From positions 1,798,001 through 1,862,000 of the forward strand of contig OZ243953.1 in assembly GCA_965214475.1 (NCBI GenBank): 64,000 nucleotides of DNA, read 5' to 3'. This document shows positions 50,990 through 60,345 of the stretch, piece by piece; position 1 is the first letter of the stretch, and each line of letters opens with the position of its first letter. The notes under the pieces were generated by a model. The model saw nothing but the letters and a program-made list of their open reading frames with translations. It did no database searches and was not told the origin of the DNA. Both the position numbers and the translations under genes were made by a program. This DNA is from SIRX01 sp965214475. GTDB lineage: Bacteria > Actinomycetota > Rubrobacteria > Rubrobacterales > Rubrobacteraceae.

Positions 50990-51997
50990 TCATTTCGCGA
51001 CCTGGATGGAGGAGAGCAGCCCGCTGTGCAACCCAGTCTCTCCGTCCGCCGGGCTCTCGTTGTTCCAGTCCTCCCACAGTGACGAGTTCCAAAGAGGATA
51101 GACTATACGCTCCTCCTTGGGAGGAGCCTCTATCAGCCGCCGGGCACAATAACTCCAGAAAGAAGCGTAGCCCCCGAAGCGTCCCTCCAGGCGTTCGATC
51201 TCCTCCCGGTAAACGCCGGCCAGGTGGGCAGCCAGACGCGTGGGCATTGTATCCGCCGAGCGAGAGTGGATCTTGTGCTTGGCCGAGCGAGGCCTGAAGG
51301 AAGGATCCACGCCCAGGAAGGAGTAGACGCTGTCCAAGAGCTCGTCGGGATGGAAGTGAACGTCCTCCAGAAATCCCGCGAAGATCTGTTCCTCCGGATA
51401 GAAGTTTCCCCAGTTCTCGAGCGTCCTCAAGTAGTTAGTTAACAGATGCGAGCCTCTGCGGGCGAACCGCCCGAGAAATTCCTCCTCGGACACGGACTTC
51501 GCCGCACCCTTCTCTTCCTTGTCGAAGTACATTACGGCCTGGGACCAGGCGCGCTCTATAGGATTGCGCATCATGAAAATAATTCTCGCCTCAGGCATTA
51601 ACTCGTGGGCGTGAGCCACCATCTCGTTGTTGAGCATGGAGTAGGCGGGGGTGATCTCCCCGGCTACGCGCCTCTTCTTCAGCTCGAAGAGTGATGCGTA
51701 CCATTTGTCGTCGGGCTTCCTCATATAGTATCTGTAGGTCCAGAGAAGCCCGGAGAGCGAGCGATCCTTCAGGTGAGCCTTCGTCCAATGTCTGACCTGT
51801 CTCCGCCAGCGGACGTCTTCAGGACTCTTACCAAAGAACCTGGATCTCAGGTTGAACGAAGATGCCTGCTTGATCTTCTGGTCGAAGTAGTGGACCTCCT
51901 TTCTGGGTATCCAGATCTGAGGGTGGGGCTGAAGATTGCGGTACAGCCACGTCGTGCCGGCTTTTTGCGCTCCTATCCCGATAAAATCTGGATACAT
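50990..51997 (-). CDS. Sulfotransferase (type B, tandem copy 1)
   Basis: Protein of 335 residues and first of the trio. PAPS loop FIGIGAQKAGTTWLYRNL (5-22), QIWIPRKEVHYFDQK, 3'-phosphate site IFMMRNPIERAWSQAVM (about 140-156), FAGFLEDVHFHPDELLDSVY. Its ATG shares a base with the stop of the 60-residue gene upstream (TAATG) and is preceded by GGAGGACCC, so translation is coupled. Confidence 0.88.
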   Translation of the reverse strand: MYPDFIGIGAQKAGTTWLYRNLQPHPQIWIPRKEVHYFDQKIKQASSFNLRSRFFGKSPEDVRWRRQVRHWTKAHLKDRSLSGLLWTYRYYMRKPDDKWYASLFELKKRRVAGEITPAYSMLNNEMVAHAHELMPEARIIFMMRNPIERAWSQAVMYFDKEEKGAAKSVSEEEFLGRFARRGSHLLTNYLRTLENWGNFYPEEQIFAGFLEDVHFHPDELLDSVYSFLGVDPSFRPRSAKHKIHSRSADTMPTRLAAHLAGVYREEIERLEGRFGGYASFWSYCARRLIEAPPKEERIVYPLWNSSLWEDWNNESPADGETGLHSGLLSSIQVAK

Positions 51998-52179
51998 TAG
52001 GGTCCTCCTGTCCTGTGTTCTGACGGCTCCGCCTCCAAGACGGGCTTGTATGCTTCGATCCGGTCGCCGAGCTTATCAGTTTTCTTGCCGGTCATTTCTG
52101 CAAAGTTCTGCGTGAGCGGCAACGTTTCCGCAATGTGGATCCCTGCGGTCAACTTTTTACAAATAAAGTTAGCTGCCAT
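51997..52179 (-). CDS. Hypothetical 60-residue protein
   Basis: Short soluble frame (MAANFICKKLTAGIHIAETL and a charged C-terminal half). It overlaps the end of the 52169 glycosyltransferase gene by 11 bases and its TAA shares a base with the next ATG. The tight packing and charged composition make it plausible, but no family is recognised. Confidence 0.45.
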   Translation of the reverse strand: MAANFICKKLTAGIHIAETLPLTQNFAEMTGKKTDKLGDRIEAYKPVLEAEPSEHRTGGP

Positions 52180-53221
52180 CTCGCCCCGCTTCGAGGGGGC
52201 GGGGACCGAGACAGTCCAGACGCTCCGTGAGACGGCCCATGAATTCGCCGAAGCGATCCCGCTCGTGCTCCAGGGTGTGCAGCTTGACGGTCTCGTACCC
52301 GTTATGGCGCAATCGGTTTATCTCCTCCAGACCGTACTCCTGCAGATTGCGCAAGGCTTCGACGTAGTCCGGCGCCTGCTCGAAGCCTACCTCCAGGCAG
52401 TTTTCGCCGAAGTTACAGTAGGCCCGGTTTCCTCCGGCGTCCGAAGAGACCACTACAGCCCCAGCGGCCATCGCCTCCAGGCCGGGCAGGTAGAAACCCT
52501 CCTCCACCAGGGGCGTCGCGAGAAATACGTCCGACCAGTGGTAGAGGCCCCGCAGCTCGTCCCAGCCCACCGGCTCGCGGATGGCCCGGAACTCGAAGCC
52601 GGAGTCTTTCACTAACCGCTCGGCCACCAAGTCCCCGACAGCGGACTTCCAGGTAGTGTAGCCAACCTTGAGTGGTGAGCCCAAACTCCCGTTGCGATTG
52701 CGGGCGAAGAAGTTGGACTCGTGACCGATCCGGATCACCTCGGTCATGGAAGTCTCATTGAGGTACGGATCTACCGCCTCCAGCACGACATCGTTGGTCA
52801 TGATGCGGGCCATGGGCCGCGTGAGCAGGCGCAGAGCGTAGCCGTTTATCCAGTTCGGGTTAGCCCAGCGCACGTTCTGCACGATAAAGACGACCTGCTC
52901 GTGCCGGGTCCACCGGCTGAGGTTGCGCTCCACGATCTCGTAGTGCGTCGGCCACGAGAGGAAGGCCAGATCATGCGGCCCCACGGAGACTTTCTCCAGG
53001 CTGGTGAAGTAAATACCGTTCTCCGGCGAAATGCCTGAGAAGCGCGAGATGTTGAATAACGGTAGCGTCTTTTTGTACGGCTCGGGACACGCGACCACCG
53101 GCTCGTAGCCTAAAGAGCGGGCGTGATTGAGGTAGTCGAAGATCTTCACTACCCCGCCGACGGGCCGGAACGTGGGCGTGAGGAAGTACATCCGCTTCCA
53201 TTCACCCATCTCTATCCCCAC
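52169..53221 (-). CDS. GT4-type glycosyltransferase
   Basis: Protein of 350 residues with a GT-B fold. The N-terminal domain opens with FLTPTFRPVGGVVKIFDYLN. In the C-terminal domain the nucleotide-sugar site reads VEEGFYLPGLEAMAAGAVVVSSDAGGN (about 251-277), with the EGFxxxxLEAMAxG pattern of GT4. It overlaps the 53212 gene by ten bases. It is part of the minus-strand block 55544 to 48942. Confidence 0.87.
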   Translation of the reverse strand: MGIEMGEWKRMYFLTPTFRPVGGVVKIFDYLNHARSLGYEPVVACPEPYKKTLPLFNISRFSGISPENGIYFTSLEKVSVGPHDLAFLSWPTHYEIVERNLSRWTRHEQVVFIVQNVRWANPNWINGYALRLLTRPMARIMTNDVVLEAVDPYLNETSMTEVIRIGHESNFFARNRNGSLGSPLKVGYTTWKSAVGDLVAERLVKDSGFEFRAIREPVGWDELRGLYHWSDVFLATPLVEEGFYLPGLEAMAAGAVVVSSDAGGNRAYCNFGENCLEVGFEQAPDYVEALRNLQEYGLEEINRLRHNGYETVKLHTLEHERDRFGEFMGRLTERLDCLGPRPLEAGRDGS

Positions 53222-54375
53222 CCTTCAATCATCCGTACCAGGGGCTTTACTGCGACCTCGGGGTCTATAATGTCGGCGGCGAGTTTGCGGGCGTTCTGTT
53301 TTTTCTGGCGCACCACGTCCGGGTCTTCGAGGATGCCCCCGATCACTTTCTCTAGCGCTTGCGGATCTTGCGGGTCCACGAGCCACCCGGCATCGTAATC
53401 GGAGATCCAGGACGAAATCTCGGTAAAAGGCGGGTGGATCACCGGAACCCCACACGCCAGCGCGTTAACCGAGCGGGTGACCATCGCGTACTCCCGCTCC
53501 AGGTTGTGCTGGAAGAGGTCTATGGACACGTCTACCGCCGAGAGAAACTTCTGAAACTCGGCAAAGGTCATCGTCCCGTGCGTTGTCACCGACTCGTGCT
53601 CCGCGAGCCGGTCGAGGTCGCTCTTGGAGGCGTGTACCCGATCCTTGCCCCCACCCCAGTGCCACGGAACCAGAAGATCCAGGCTCATCTCCGGATGGTC
53701 AAGCCAGCGCTCCACCACCTCCACCCAGCTCCCCAGCGTGCTCCACGACTGCAGGTATCCGGCGACGGCGAACCTCACCGGGCTCCCCACCTCGGCCTCC
53801 TCCGGCCAGGAGAGCGGGAGACACATGTTGACGACGTCTACCGGCAGCCGCCGCACGTCACGGTCCACCTGCAGCATCCACGCCAGGAAGTACGGGACCT
53901 TCTTCTTCCCGTTGATCGTAAAAGCGTCAGCGAGCTCTATGGCCCGAATTTTGCGCCGCCGCAACGCTTCGAGCTCCTCCGCCGGGTACTCGTCGCCCCG
54001 CTGGTAGAGTGTCTCCAGCATCTTGGGCGCGAAGAAGTCCAGCACGTAGCGGATACCTTTTATAGGCTTGAGGTGCTCTACTTGGTTGCTGTTGATCATC
54101 ACAACGGTGGCCGGCGCGTTGGACTTCAGATACCGGGCCAGGTTCTTCGCGCTGACGACCTCCGTATCAGGGGCCGTCGGGTGCGGAACCGAACGCCCGA
54201 AGCGCAACCACTGGCGGTCCATAAAACCCTGCGTGATGACCGTCTTGACTTTAAATCCATTCGCCCGCAAACCCTCCGCGAGCCCGAACACCCGGAGGCC
54301 GGGCGCGGCGACGGGCATCGCTAGCTTGGGAACAATGTCGTTAGAAAGTATAAAGACTTTCCGTGTTTCACTCAC
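53212..54375 (-). CDS. Glycosyltransferase, GT-B fold
   Basis: Protein of 387 residues. The start is a GTG at 54375 that overlaps the upstream stop (GTGA); an earlier ATG at 54612 would overlap 240 bases of the previous gene and add low-quality sequence. The N-terminus reads KVFILSNDIVPKLAMPVAAPG, with a Rossmann strand, then AVDVSIDLFQHN and MVTRSVNALACGVPVIHPPFTEISSW (about 315-340), the C-terminal donor site of GT4-like enzymes. An EAGxxLxxG-type acid is not obvious, so the donor is uncertain. Confidence 0.8.
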   Translation of the reverse strand: MSETRKVFILSNDIVPKLAMPVAAPGLRVFGLAEGLRANGFKVKTVITQGFMDRQWLRFGRSVPHPTAPDTEVVSAKNLARYLKSNAPATVVMINSNQVEHLKPIKGIRYVLDFFAPKMLETLYQRGDEYPAEELEALRRRKIRAIELADAFTINGKKKVPYFLAWMLQVDRDVRRLPVDVVNMCLPLSWPEEAEVGSPVRFAVAGYLQSWSTLGSWVEVVERWLDHPEMSLDLLVPWHWGGGKDRVHASKSDLDRLAEHESVTTHGTMTFAEFQKFLSAVDVSIDLFQHNLEREYAMVTRSVNALACGVPVIHPPFTEISSWISDYDAGWLVDPQDPQALEKVIGGILEDPDVVRQKKQNARKLAADIIDPEVAVKPLVRMIEGWG

Positions 54376-55544
54376 AACTTTTTCGGTATCCCGAGCTTTG
54401 CCAGGGAGATGAGACCTCCCCTTACCAGATCGTCGTGCGGATACCGAATGGACTCGACGTGCTCCAGGGTCACTTGGCCCGCAGTAGTCTCCAGCACCAA
54501 GTCCACAAAATTCAGCACCGACATAGGATACACGGTCGAGCTCTCGGATTGCGCGCCGGCGGCGAAGTCCTCCAAAAACATCAGCCGTCCGCCCGGCTTG
54601 GTCACCCGCCACATCTCGGAGAGCAAGGTTCGTTTGGCCGGCGTCGGGTTGTGGTGCAAGACGGTCACGGTGAAGACGAGATCGAAGGTCTCATCCTCGT
54701 AGGGGAAGATCAGTTCGTCCCCTAGATGGTCGAAGCTAGCCTTCGGGAAATTGGCCCGTGCAACCTCGATCATGCCCTCGCTAACGTCGATCCCGGTAAA
54801 GCGGCCTTTCGAAGGGTCGAAGCTCGCCGCCCAGCGCCCGACCCCGGTCCCGACCTCAAGGACATCGAACGGTACGTCTTCCGCCCTCCCACCCCGCGCG
54901 GCGACGAACTGCGGCTCCAGGGCCACGGACTGCTTCCGGTGCAGGGCTTTGTTGAAACCAAGGTCGTGGTGAACGTTGCAGATTGCCCGGTGCGGTGCGG
55001 GGTGGGCCAGCGCGTCGCCGCACTCCTTCCAGTATCGCAAGGTCTCGTAGCGGTCGCCGCCGAAGAGAGTCGGGAGCGAGTCCTCTTCTTCGAGGCGAGC
55101 CTGAATCTCTAAGGCCACCTCCATCGGCTCCCCGGTCTCCAACTCGATGTGCTGGCTCTCCGTCCAGCGGTATTTCCGGCTCAGGCTCTCCCAGAGTTCA
55201 ATGCTTCCAGTCGCGATCCGGTCGAAAAAGCCCAGGCGCCTAAAGACCGGCGTCTCGAACATGCCGTCCAGCACCTCCGGTTCGAACTCCGTGGGGAGCA
55301 GCACTACGAGCGGGACGTCCCAGTGGTCCCCGTCCATAGCCTCGAACGGGAAAGAGAGCGGGTCCAGAACGACGAGAACGGTAGCCTCGTCCATAGCCGC
55401 GGCGAGCTGCGAGGGCACCACTTCCCACTCATTCAGTACGGGACAATCTTCGGGCAGGCCGACCTCCCTTACCCGGTCGGCGAACCGCCCAGCGTAGAAT
55501 ACCGGGCGAACGTCTACCCTGTCGTTGGCGAGGACCCGTCCCAT
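54372..55544 (-). CDS. SAM-dependent methyltransferase with an extra N-terminal domain
   Basis: Protein of 390 residues. The first about 195 residues have an alpha/beta fold with no clear match. The C-terminal part is a class I methyltransferase: FDVLEVGTGVGRWAASFDPS (about 227-246), FTGIDVSEGMIEVARANFP, and FDLVFTVTVLHHNPTPAKR (about 288-306). It is followed by the GTG-overlap start of a glycosyltransferase. Presumed role is methylation of a sugar in the same glycan. Confidence 0.8.
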   Translation of the reverse strand: MGRVLANDRVDVRPVFYAGRFADRVREVGLPEDCPVLNEWEVVPSQLAAAMDEATVLVVLDPLSFPFEAMDGDHWDVPLVVLLPTEFEPEVLDGMFETPVFRRLGFFDRIATGSIELWESLSRKYRWTESQHIELETGEPMEVALEIQARLEEEDSLPTLFGGDRYETLRYWKECGDALAHPAPHRAICNVHHDLGFNKALHRKQSVALEPQFVAARGGRAEDVPFDVLEVGTGVGRWAASFDPSKGRFTGIDVSEGMIEVARANFPKASFDHLGDELIFPYEDETFDLVFTVTVLHHNPTPAKRTLLSEMWRVTKPGGRLMFLEDFAAGAQSESSTVYPMSVLNFVDLVLETTAGQVTLEHVESIRYPHDDLVRGGLISLAKLGIPKKL

Positions 55545-55550
55545 ACGCCG

Positions 55551-55976
55551 CTACAGGTAACGCTCTTCGAGGGTGCGAAAGCTCTTTCTACGCCGTAGCA
55601 AAGGACCAAACGGAGGACGACCCAGCCGTCGGAGCAGCAGCGTCAGGTCTTTCTCCGCCAACTCAAGGCGCGTGACGCGCTCTTCCGGACTCTGGCCCTC
55701 GGGCACATCGAGGTAGCGCTCTTCGAGGGTACGAAAGCTCCTGCGACGTCGGAGCAGGGGACCCAGCGGACTGTTTCCCATACGTCGGAGCAGCAAGACG
55801 AGATCCTGCTCCGCCTCCTCCAGATGCGAGACCCGGCTCAGGGAACTTGGGGAACCCGTCCGCTTCCCGGTTCCAGCCATCCGGGCCTTTAAGAAGCTCA
55901 CCTCGAAAGCTAGAAGCTCATTCTCCATTCTCAAGACGTCCACGTCGTCCGGCGTGTAGAAATCATCCTCCGGCAA
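55551..55976 (-). CDS. Hypothetical protein with a duplicated coiled-coil motif
   Basis: Protein of 141 residues. A 50-residue unit is repeated: LVLLLRRMGNSPLGPLLRRR followed by SFRTLEERYLDV, and then again LTLLLRRLGRPPFGPLLRRR with KSFRTLEERYL. The N-terminal segment (DVLRMENELLAFEVSFLKAR) is coiled coil. It overlaps the sulfotransferase 55963 by 14 bases and lies upstream of the methyltransferase 54372, so it may be an assembly factor for these enzymes. No family known. Confidence 0.7.
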   Translation of the reverse strand: MPEDDFYTPDDVDVLRMENELLAFEVSFLKARMAGTGKRTGSPSSLSRVSHLEEAEQDLVLLLRRMGNSPLGPLLRRRRSFRTLEERYLDVPEGQSPEERVTRLELAEKDLTLLLRRLGRPPFGPLLRRRKSFRTLEERYL

Positions 55977-56772
55977 CTGTTACCTCCCTCTGTAGCATTC
56001 CCTGTGTCTTTCGGCCCCGCTCCTCCAGAGCCTGCCAGGTTTCGTCTACCTTGCTCATCAGGCAGCGGTCAGACACCGGCTGTCGGCCGGGCCGACGGGC
56101 GGCGGCTGTAGGATCGAAGACCTCCGCCATCGGCACGTCTTTCAAGCCGAGGCTCCAGCATCTTTCTATAGCCCACACAAGTGGGAAGCCGTCCCGGATC
56201 ATGTCCAGAGACACCACCAGGGTATCTTCCGGATAGACGCGGGCGAACGCGAGCAGCGCGTTGTTGTGCGTCAGCCACATCCGTAGCGCCAGGTCCGGCT
56301 CCACCCAGAAGCGCCGGTGTATGTGCCGATTCCCAGCGCCCGAGAATAGGTCTGAAGAGTGACGCTTGCCCAGCGAGCTCGTAGATTCCGAGAAGTGCCG
56401 GTAAACGAGCAGGGCTTTCGCGTCTGGGAGCAGATACTTCCAGAGCATCATGAAGGTACACACCCGCGGGTCCTTGAAGCCCCAGAGCCCATGCCCGGTG
56501 TTCCGGCGCTCGACGATCTGGCGCATCCGGCGCCAGCGAGCCGGGTTCACCACCGGCAGGAAAGGCTCTCCTACCAGCCAGGTCCGCTCATTGTCAGCCA
56601 GTATCTGCTGGTGGAGATCTACGATCTCCCGGTCCTCGAAATGCCCGTAGGGGTTCGATGGGTTGGCTTCGAGCAGCTCGTAGCCGAGAAACAACCCCGC
56701 CCGGTGCAAAAGTTGTGCCGTTGCCGAAGTTCCGCTACGGTGAAAACCCGCGATGAGTAGCTGATCGCTCAA
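55963..56772 (-). CDS. Sulfotransferase-like protein
   Basis: Protein of 269 residues. PAPS loop LLIAGFHRSGTSATAQLL (5-22), then PYGHFEDREIVDLHQQIL, FKDPRVCTFM (about 99-108), and ALLVYRHFSESTSSLGKR (about 120-137), which takes the place of the RxxxxxxxS 3'-phosphate motif. The pattern HRSGTS and GHFEDxxxxxLH is that of a bacterial sulfotransferase type common in glycan loci; substrate unknown. Heads the minus-strand block going to 48942. Confidence 0.8.
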   Translation of the reverse strand: MSDQLLIAGFHRSGTSATAQLLHRAGLFLGYELLEANPSNPYGHFEDREIVDLHQQILADNERTWLVGEPFLPVVNPARWRRMRQIVERRNTGHGLWGFKDPRVCTFMMLWKYLLPDAKALLVYRHFSESTSSLGKRHSSDLFSGAGNRHIHRRFWVEPDLALRMWLTHNNALLAFARVYPEDTLVVSLDMIRDGFPLVWAIERCWSLGLKDVPMAEVFDPTAAARRPGRQPVSDRCLMSKVDETWQALEERGRKTQGMLQREVTVAGG

Positions 56773-56948
56773 AACAAATTACGCTCTCTTCAACAGTCTC
56801 AGATTGGCAGCACGCACTATACAGGCCATTAAGAACGACTGCCCATTTTAGACTAGAACTCTGTTTATCTAAACTTGTGGAGACATCCTCTCGTCGAACC
56901 TCGCGGGACGATCTTCTAGACGAAGAATCTTCCCGCATAGGTCAGAGG
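56773..56948. other. Intergenic region upstream of the 55963 operon
   Basis: About 176 bases between two minus-strand genes. The minus-strand promoter of the sulfotransferase block should lie here. No gene, repeat or terminator was seen. Confidence 0.35.
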
Positions 56949-59066
56949 TTACCGTCTCCTGAACCTGGCAGTATATTTCTTGTAGCTCGGTGGCGTGGTA
57001 ATCGTATGCTTTGCGGCGCGTCCGTCAGACCAGGACTTAAATGACCATCTACGGCCATTGTGCCGCTGGTTCGGGGCACGGACGCGAAGCTTGTAGCCGA
57101 CCCAGGAGCGGAACGCCTTGGGCGCCCCGAACGACCGACCGTTTACCGCCAGCCTGAGATCCCTCGGCCGGGAGGCGAACTTCACGTAGACGATCCTGGG
57201 TTTTATTTTGCGGACAACGGTCCTCTTGAGCCCCTGCGAATCGGTGGCGGTCAGACGGATCTGCAGGTAGTTCTTTTTGGGATTAGTCGCGAGAAGTTCT
57301 TCCGGGGCCGGAGCAGAGAAGCTCCGGCCGTTTCCGGTCCCGGAGAAATAGGGATGATAGTGGCTGTTATTATGATACCGGTGGACTTCCCAGCTCAGCT
57401 TGTCGTCCGTCAAGGAGCCATCGTCGGCGTCGGTCGCGGAACCCCGGAGCATTATCTTCTGCCCCACCTTGAAGCGCAGAGTCTCGCCTGGAGTGTTTAT
57501 CTCCGGCGCCGGCGGCGCGGAGTTGCCAGCGAAGACCTCAGTCGTGGCCGTGTCAGAGCCGCCCTTGCCGTCCCACACGGTGAGGGTTACGGTCTGCTTT
57601 CCGGCGGCCGAGTAGGCTTGGGAAGCTGTGGAACCGGTCGCCGTCACATCGTCGCCGAAGTCCCACTTGTAGGTAAGCTGATCCCCGTCCGGGTCACTGC
57701 TGCCAGCGCCGTCGAACTGGTACTTCTTGTCTTGTGGGCCGTAATTCTGACCGTCGCCGGCTATCTCGACCCTGGCCGTCGGGGGTCGGTTGCCCCGGGT
57801 GTAGGAGATGGCCCGTATCTGGCCGCCGTCGCCGCCGGCGTAGGTAGTGTAGTAGAGCGTCCGGCCGTAAGGACCGAAGGTCATGGCGACGGGGCCACCC
57901 CGACCGAGCCCGGTAGTGAAGGTGGTCTTCGAATACCCGCCCTCACTCTTGGGCGTGAGCTTGAAGATCTTGCCGCACACGTAGTCACCGAAGAGATAAG
58001 ACTCGTTATACGAGGCAGGCCACGCGCCGTTGGGCACGAAGGCGGCCCCGGTTACCGAGGAGCATCCACTACGGTGATTGTACTCGTGGATGGGCGGCGT
58101 GTAGGGCTTGGAGCGACAGCTTACCGAGCCGCGACGATCCGGGTTATCGTGCCGGCCCTCGCAGAGGTTCCAGGCGTAGTCCACGCCCTTTTTACCGCGA
58201 TCTATCTCCTCCCACGCTTTCTGGCCGACGTCGTTTATAAAGAACTTGGTTCCCGAGGCATCGGGGTCAAAGCCCATACGGAAGGGATTGCGGAGTCCGC
58301 GGGCGAAGGTCTCTTTGCAATTCTTCCCGGCTGCGGTGCGGCCGTTGGCGGAGGGGATGCCACAGCGGGCGCTGTTCGTACCGGTGTAGGGATTGGTGGA
58401 GGGTATCCTGCCATTGCGGGTTACGCGCAGGATCTTACCGAGCAACACATTCCGGTCGCGTGCGGCGTCGTTCTCACCCCCGCCGCCGGAGTTGCCCTTG
58501 TAGTCGCTACCACCATCACCGACGCTTACGTAAAGGTAACCATCCTTACCGAAGTGAATGTCGCCGCCATTGTGGTTGCCATTCGGAGAGGGAATGTTGT
58601 CTATGAGGATCTTCTCGCTCGATGGGGAAATGGTATCCCCAGACATAATGAAGCGTGAGACTCGGTTGACCGGGTTTCTTCTGTTGGTAGGCTCGCCCAT
58701 TGGGCAGACACCACGTTTCTTGTAGGTATAGTAAGCGTAAACGTAACGGTTGGAGGAGAAGTTTGGGTCCACGGCGACTCCCAACATGCCGCGTTCGGAG
58801 TTCGAGCAAATTTTGCCGGATATATCCAACGCCTGAGAGGTGCTCGTGGCACCGCTCTTGCGTAGGCGCAAGATGCCCGGCTGGGTGCTCACAAGCATCC
58901 GACCGTCGGGCGTGAATGCCATCGAGGTCGGGCTTTGCACGGACGTCACGAACTTGTCGTCGAAGCCGTCCGGCACGGTCGCGGCAGCAGGCTTCGTACT
59001 GAGTAAAAGCACGGGTACGCTTGCCAACAAGGTCAAAAACACCAGAGACCAGCCGCGTTTGTACAT
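56949..59066 (-). CDS. Secreted PQQ-dependent sugar dehydrogenase with PKD domain
   Basis: Protein of 705 residues. Sec signal peptide (1-30), then a six-bladed GSDH propeller (about 35-430): SMAFTPDGRMLV, GVAVDPNFSSNRYVYAYYT, HNGGDIHFGKDGYLYVSVGDGG with the catalytic His and calcium/PQQ contacts, FARGLRNPFRMGFDP, and GGPVAMTFGPYGRTLYYT. A PKD domain follows (about 440-525: YKWDFGDDVTATGS), then a beta-rich tail ending in KYTARFRRR. Such enzymes oxidise aldoses at the outer surface. Start at 59066 set by AAGGATTTAGC. It stands between glycan genes, though its product need not be related. Confidence 0.9.
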   Translation of the reverse strand: MYKRGWSLVFLTLLASVPVLLLSTKPAAATVPDGFDDKFVTSVQSPTSMAFTPDGRMLVSTQPGILRLRKSGATSTSQALDISGKICSNSERGMLGVAVDPNFSSNRYVYAYYTYKKRGVCPMGEPTNRRNPVNRVSRFIMSGDTISPSSEKILIDNIPSPNGNHNGGDIHFGKDGYLYVSVGDGGSDYKGNSGGGGENDAARDRNVLLGKILRVTRNGRIPSTNPYTGTNSARCGIPSANGRTAAGKNCKETFARGLRNPFRMGFDPDASGTKFFINDVGQKAWEEIDRGKKGVDYAWNLCEGRHDNPDRRGSVSCRSKPYTPPIHEYNHRSGCSSVTGAAFVPNGAWPASYNESYLFGDYVCGKIFKLTPKSEGGYSKTTFTTGLGRGGPVAMTFGPYGRTLYYTTYAGGDGGQIRAISYTRGNRPPTARVEIAGDGQNYGPQDKKYQFDGAGSSDPDGDQLTYKWDFGDDVTATGSTASQAYSAAGKQTVTLTVWDGKGGSDTATTEVFAGNSAPPAPEINTPGETLRFKVGQKIMLRGSATDADDGSLTDDKLSWEVHRYHNNSHYHPYFSGTGNGRSFSAPAPEELLATNPKKNYLQIRLTATDSQGLKRTVVRKIKPRIVYVKFASRPRDLRLAVNGRSFGAPKAFRSWVGYKLRVRAPNQRHNGRRWSFKSWSDGRAAKHTITTPPSYKKYTARFRRR

Positions 59067-59277
59067 GCTAAATCCTTCGTTTCCCAGGGTCGGGCCGCGA
59101 GACCCGACCAGTATCCACACATTTGGCAGGGTTGTCGGAGGGTTGGGAAAATAACTTTAACGCAGCACGTGCATCGTACTTTGGACTACAAACCGACCCT
59201 ACCTCAGAACCCCATCCCCAGAAGGTCCGGGCGTGGTTGTCGCGAACTAGCGGCACCCTACTTTCGGCTCATCCAAG

Positions 59278-60345
59278 CTACCAGTGTCTGTCCTTTTCGT
59301 AGTACAACTCGAGGAGCAAACCGCCAGCTTCTTTCTCGAAGAGGACTTTGTCTTTTTCGGTAAAAGTATTCTTCCAGTCTCCCACGACGCCTTTTCTAAA
59401 GAAAGATCCAGGATCTTCCTGGCCTCGTTTTCTGCCCCTGGACAGCTTCTCGAAGCTAGTGGCCGTTACACACCGTCGAACCGTCTCCGCATCCGCCGCA
59501 GTCCCGAGGAACTCCGCAAGACTCCCGAACTCCACTTCCGGCTTCTCCAGCAGATCCTCGTAGCGCACCTCGCGGTAGTTGTCTCCTAGCAGCGACGGTC
59601 CCTCTTCGATCGTCCGGCCCACCCGCTCGTTCCAGTCGGAGGCGAGTTTCCTGAGTAACTCTTCGGTGAACATGCCCTCTTCGCTATCCTGAGGCTTTTC
59701 GGAGTCTTCGCGAAGGTCTCCGGTAGCTTTGTTCTTCCTGCCGAAGTTCCGTGAATGGTGCAGTGCCGAGACCGCTGCGTCCCGGCCGTCGCGGATAATG
59801 TGGATAACCTTCGCCTCCGGGTGGATGCGCGAGATCTCCGCTATCGTGTCGGGGGTGAGCAGGGGAGACTTGTCCCCCACCATCCTTTTGCCGGTTTTTA
59901 CGAGCTCGTTTTTAAGGAAGTAGTCGACGGCCAGGCGGGTCAGGTTGTCCAGGTGCTCTTTTGCTTCCTCGTCACTGCTCCAGACGGAGCGTTCGATCCA
60001 GAATCGGAGGTACTCCGCATCGAGCATCGCGTTGTAGAGTGAGCTTGCCGGACGACGCACGTCCGAGGCCTTGAGGCTCTTTTGCCGCCACTCCGCGCCA
60101 AAGAAGCGTCCCTCGCCTTTACAGAGTATCTCGGGGTGAGCATCGAGCATCCGCATCAGCCAGGTAGTGCCGGACTTCTGATAGCCCACTACAAAGAACA
60201 CGGGGACATTTGCGGCCACGAGTTGCTTCCTGGCCCGCCGGGTCGTTTGAGACCGGATCTTACGCCTCGCCTTGCCTAAAAAAGACTTCGCTTTCCCAAA
60301 ACTCCCTGAAGCCACATCCAACCCGACGTCCAGCATCCGTCTCAA
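59278..60345 (-). CDS. Sulfotransferase (type C, like the fusion protein domain)
   Basis: Protein of 355 residues. PAPS loop FFVVGYQKSGTTWLMRML (about 50-67), HPEILCKGEGRFFG, and VIHIIRDGRDAAVSALHH (about 180-197). The C-terminus GQEDPGSFFRKGVVGDWKN closely matches the sulfotransferase domain of the 38045 fusion (GTEDPKSFFRKGISGDWKN), so both derive from one ancestor. Its start overlaps the rfbD stop by four bases, placing it in the rfbD operon. Confidence 0.88.
   Translation of the reverse strand: MRRMLDVGLDVASGSFGKAKSFLGKARRKIRSQTTRRARKQLVAANVPVFFVVGYQKSGTTWLMRMLDAHPEILCKGEGRFFGAEWRQKSLKASDVRRPASSLYNAMLDAEYLRFWIERSVWSSDEEAKEHLDNLTRLAVDYFLKNELVKTGKRMVGDKSPLLTPDTIAEISRIHPEAKVIHIIRDGRDAAVSALHHSRNFGRKNKATGDLREDSEKPQDSEEGMFTEELLRKLASDWNERVGRTIEEGPSLLGDNYREVRYEDLLEKPEVEFGSLAEFLGTAADAETVRRCVTATSFEKLSRGRKRGQEDPGSFFRKGVVGDWKNTFTEKDKVLFEKEAGGLLLELYYEKDRHW

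Noticed and set aside
53359..54324. A 321-codon plus-strand frame opposite the 53212 glycosyltransferase
   Set aside because: Arginine/proline/histidine-rich shadow composition and no start context.
57060..58658. A 532-codon plus-strand frame opposite the sugar dehydrogenase
   Set aside because: Shadow of a GC-rich gene; the minus strand has the propeller and PKD motifs and a signal peptide.
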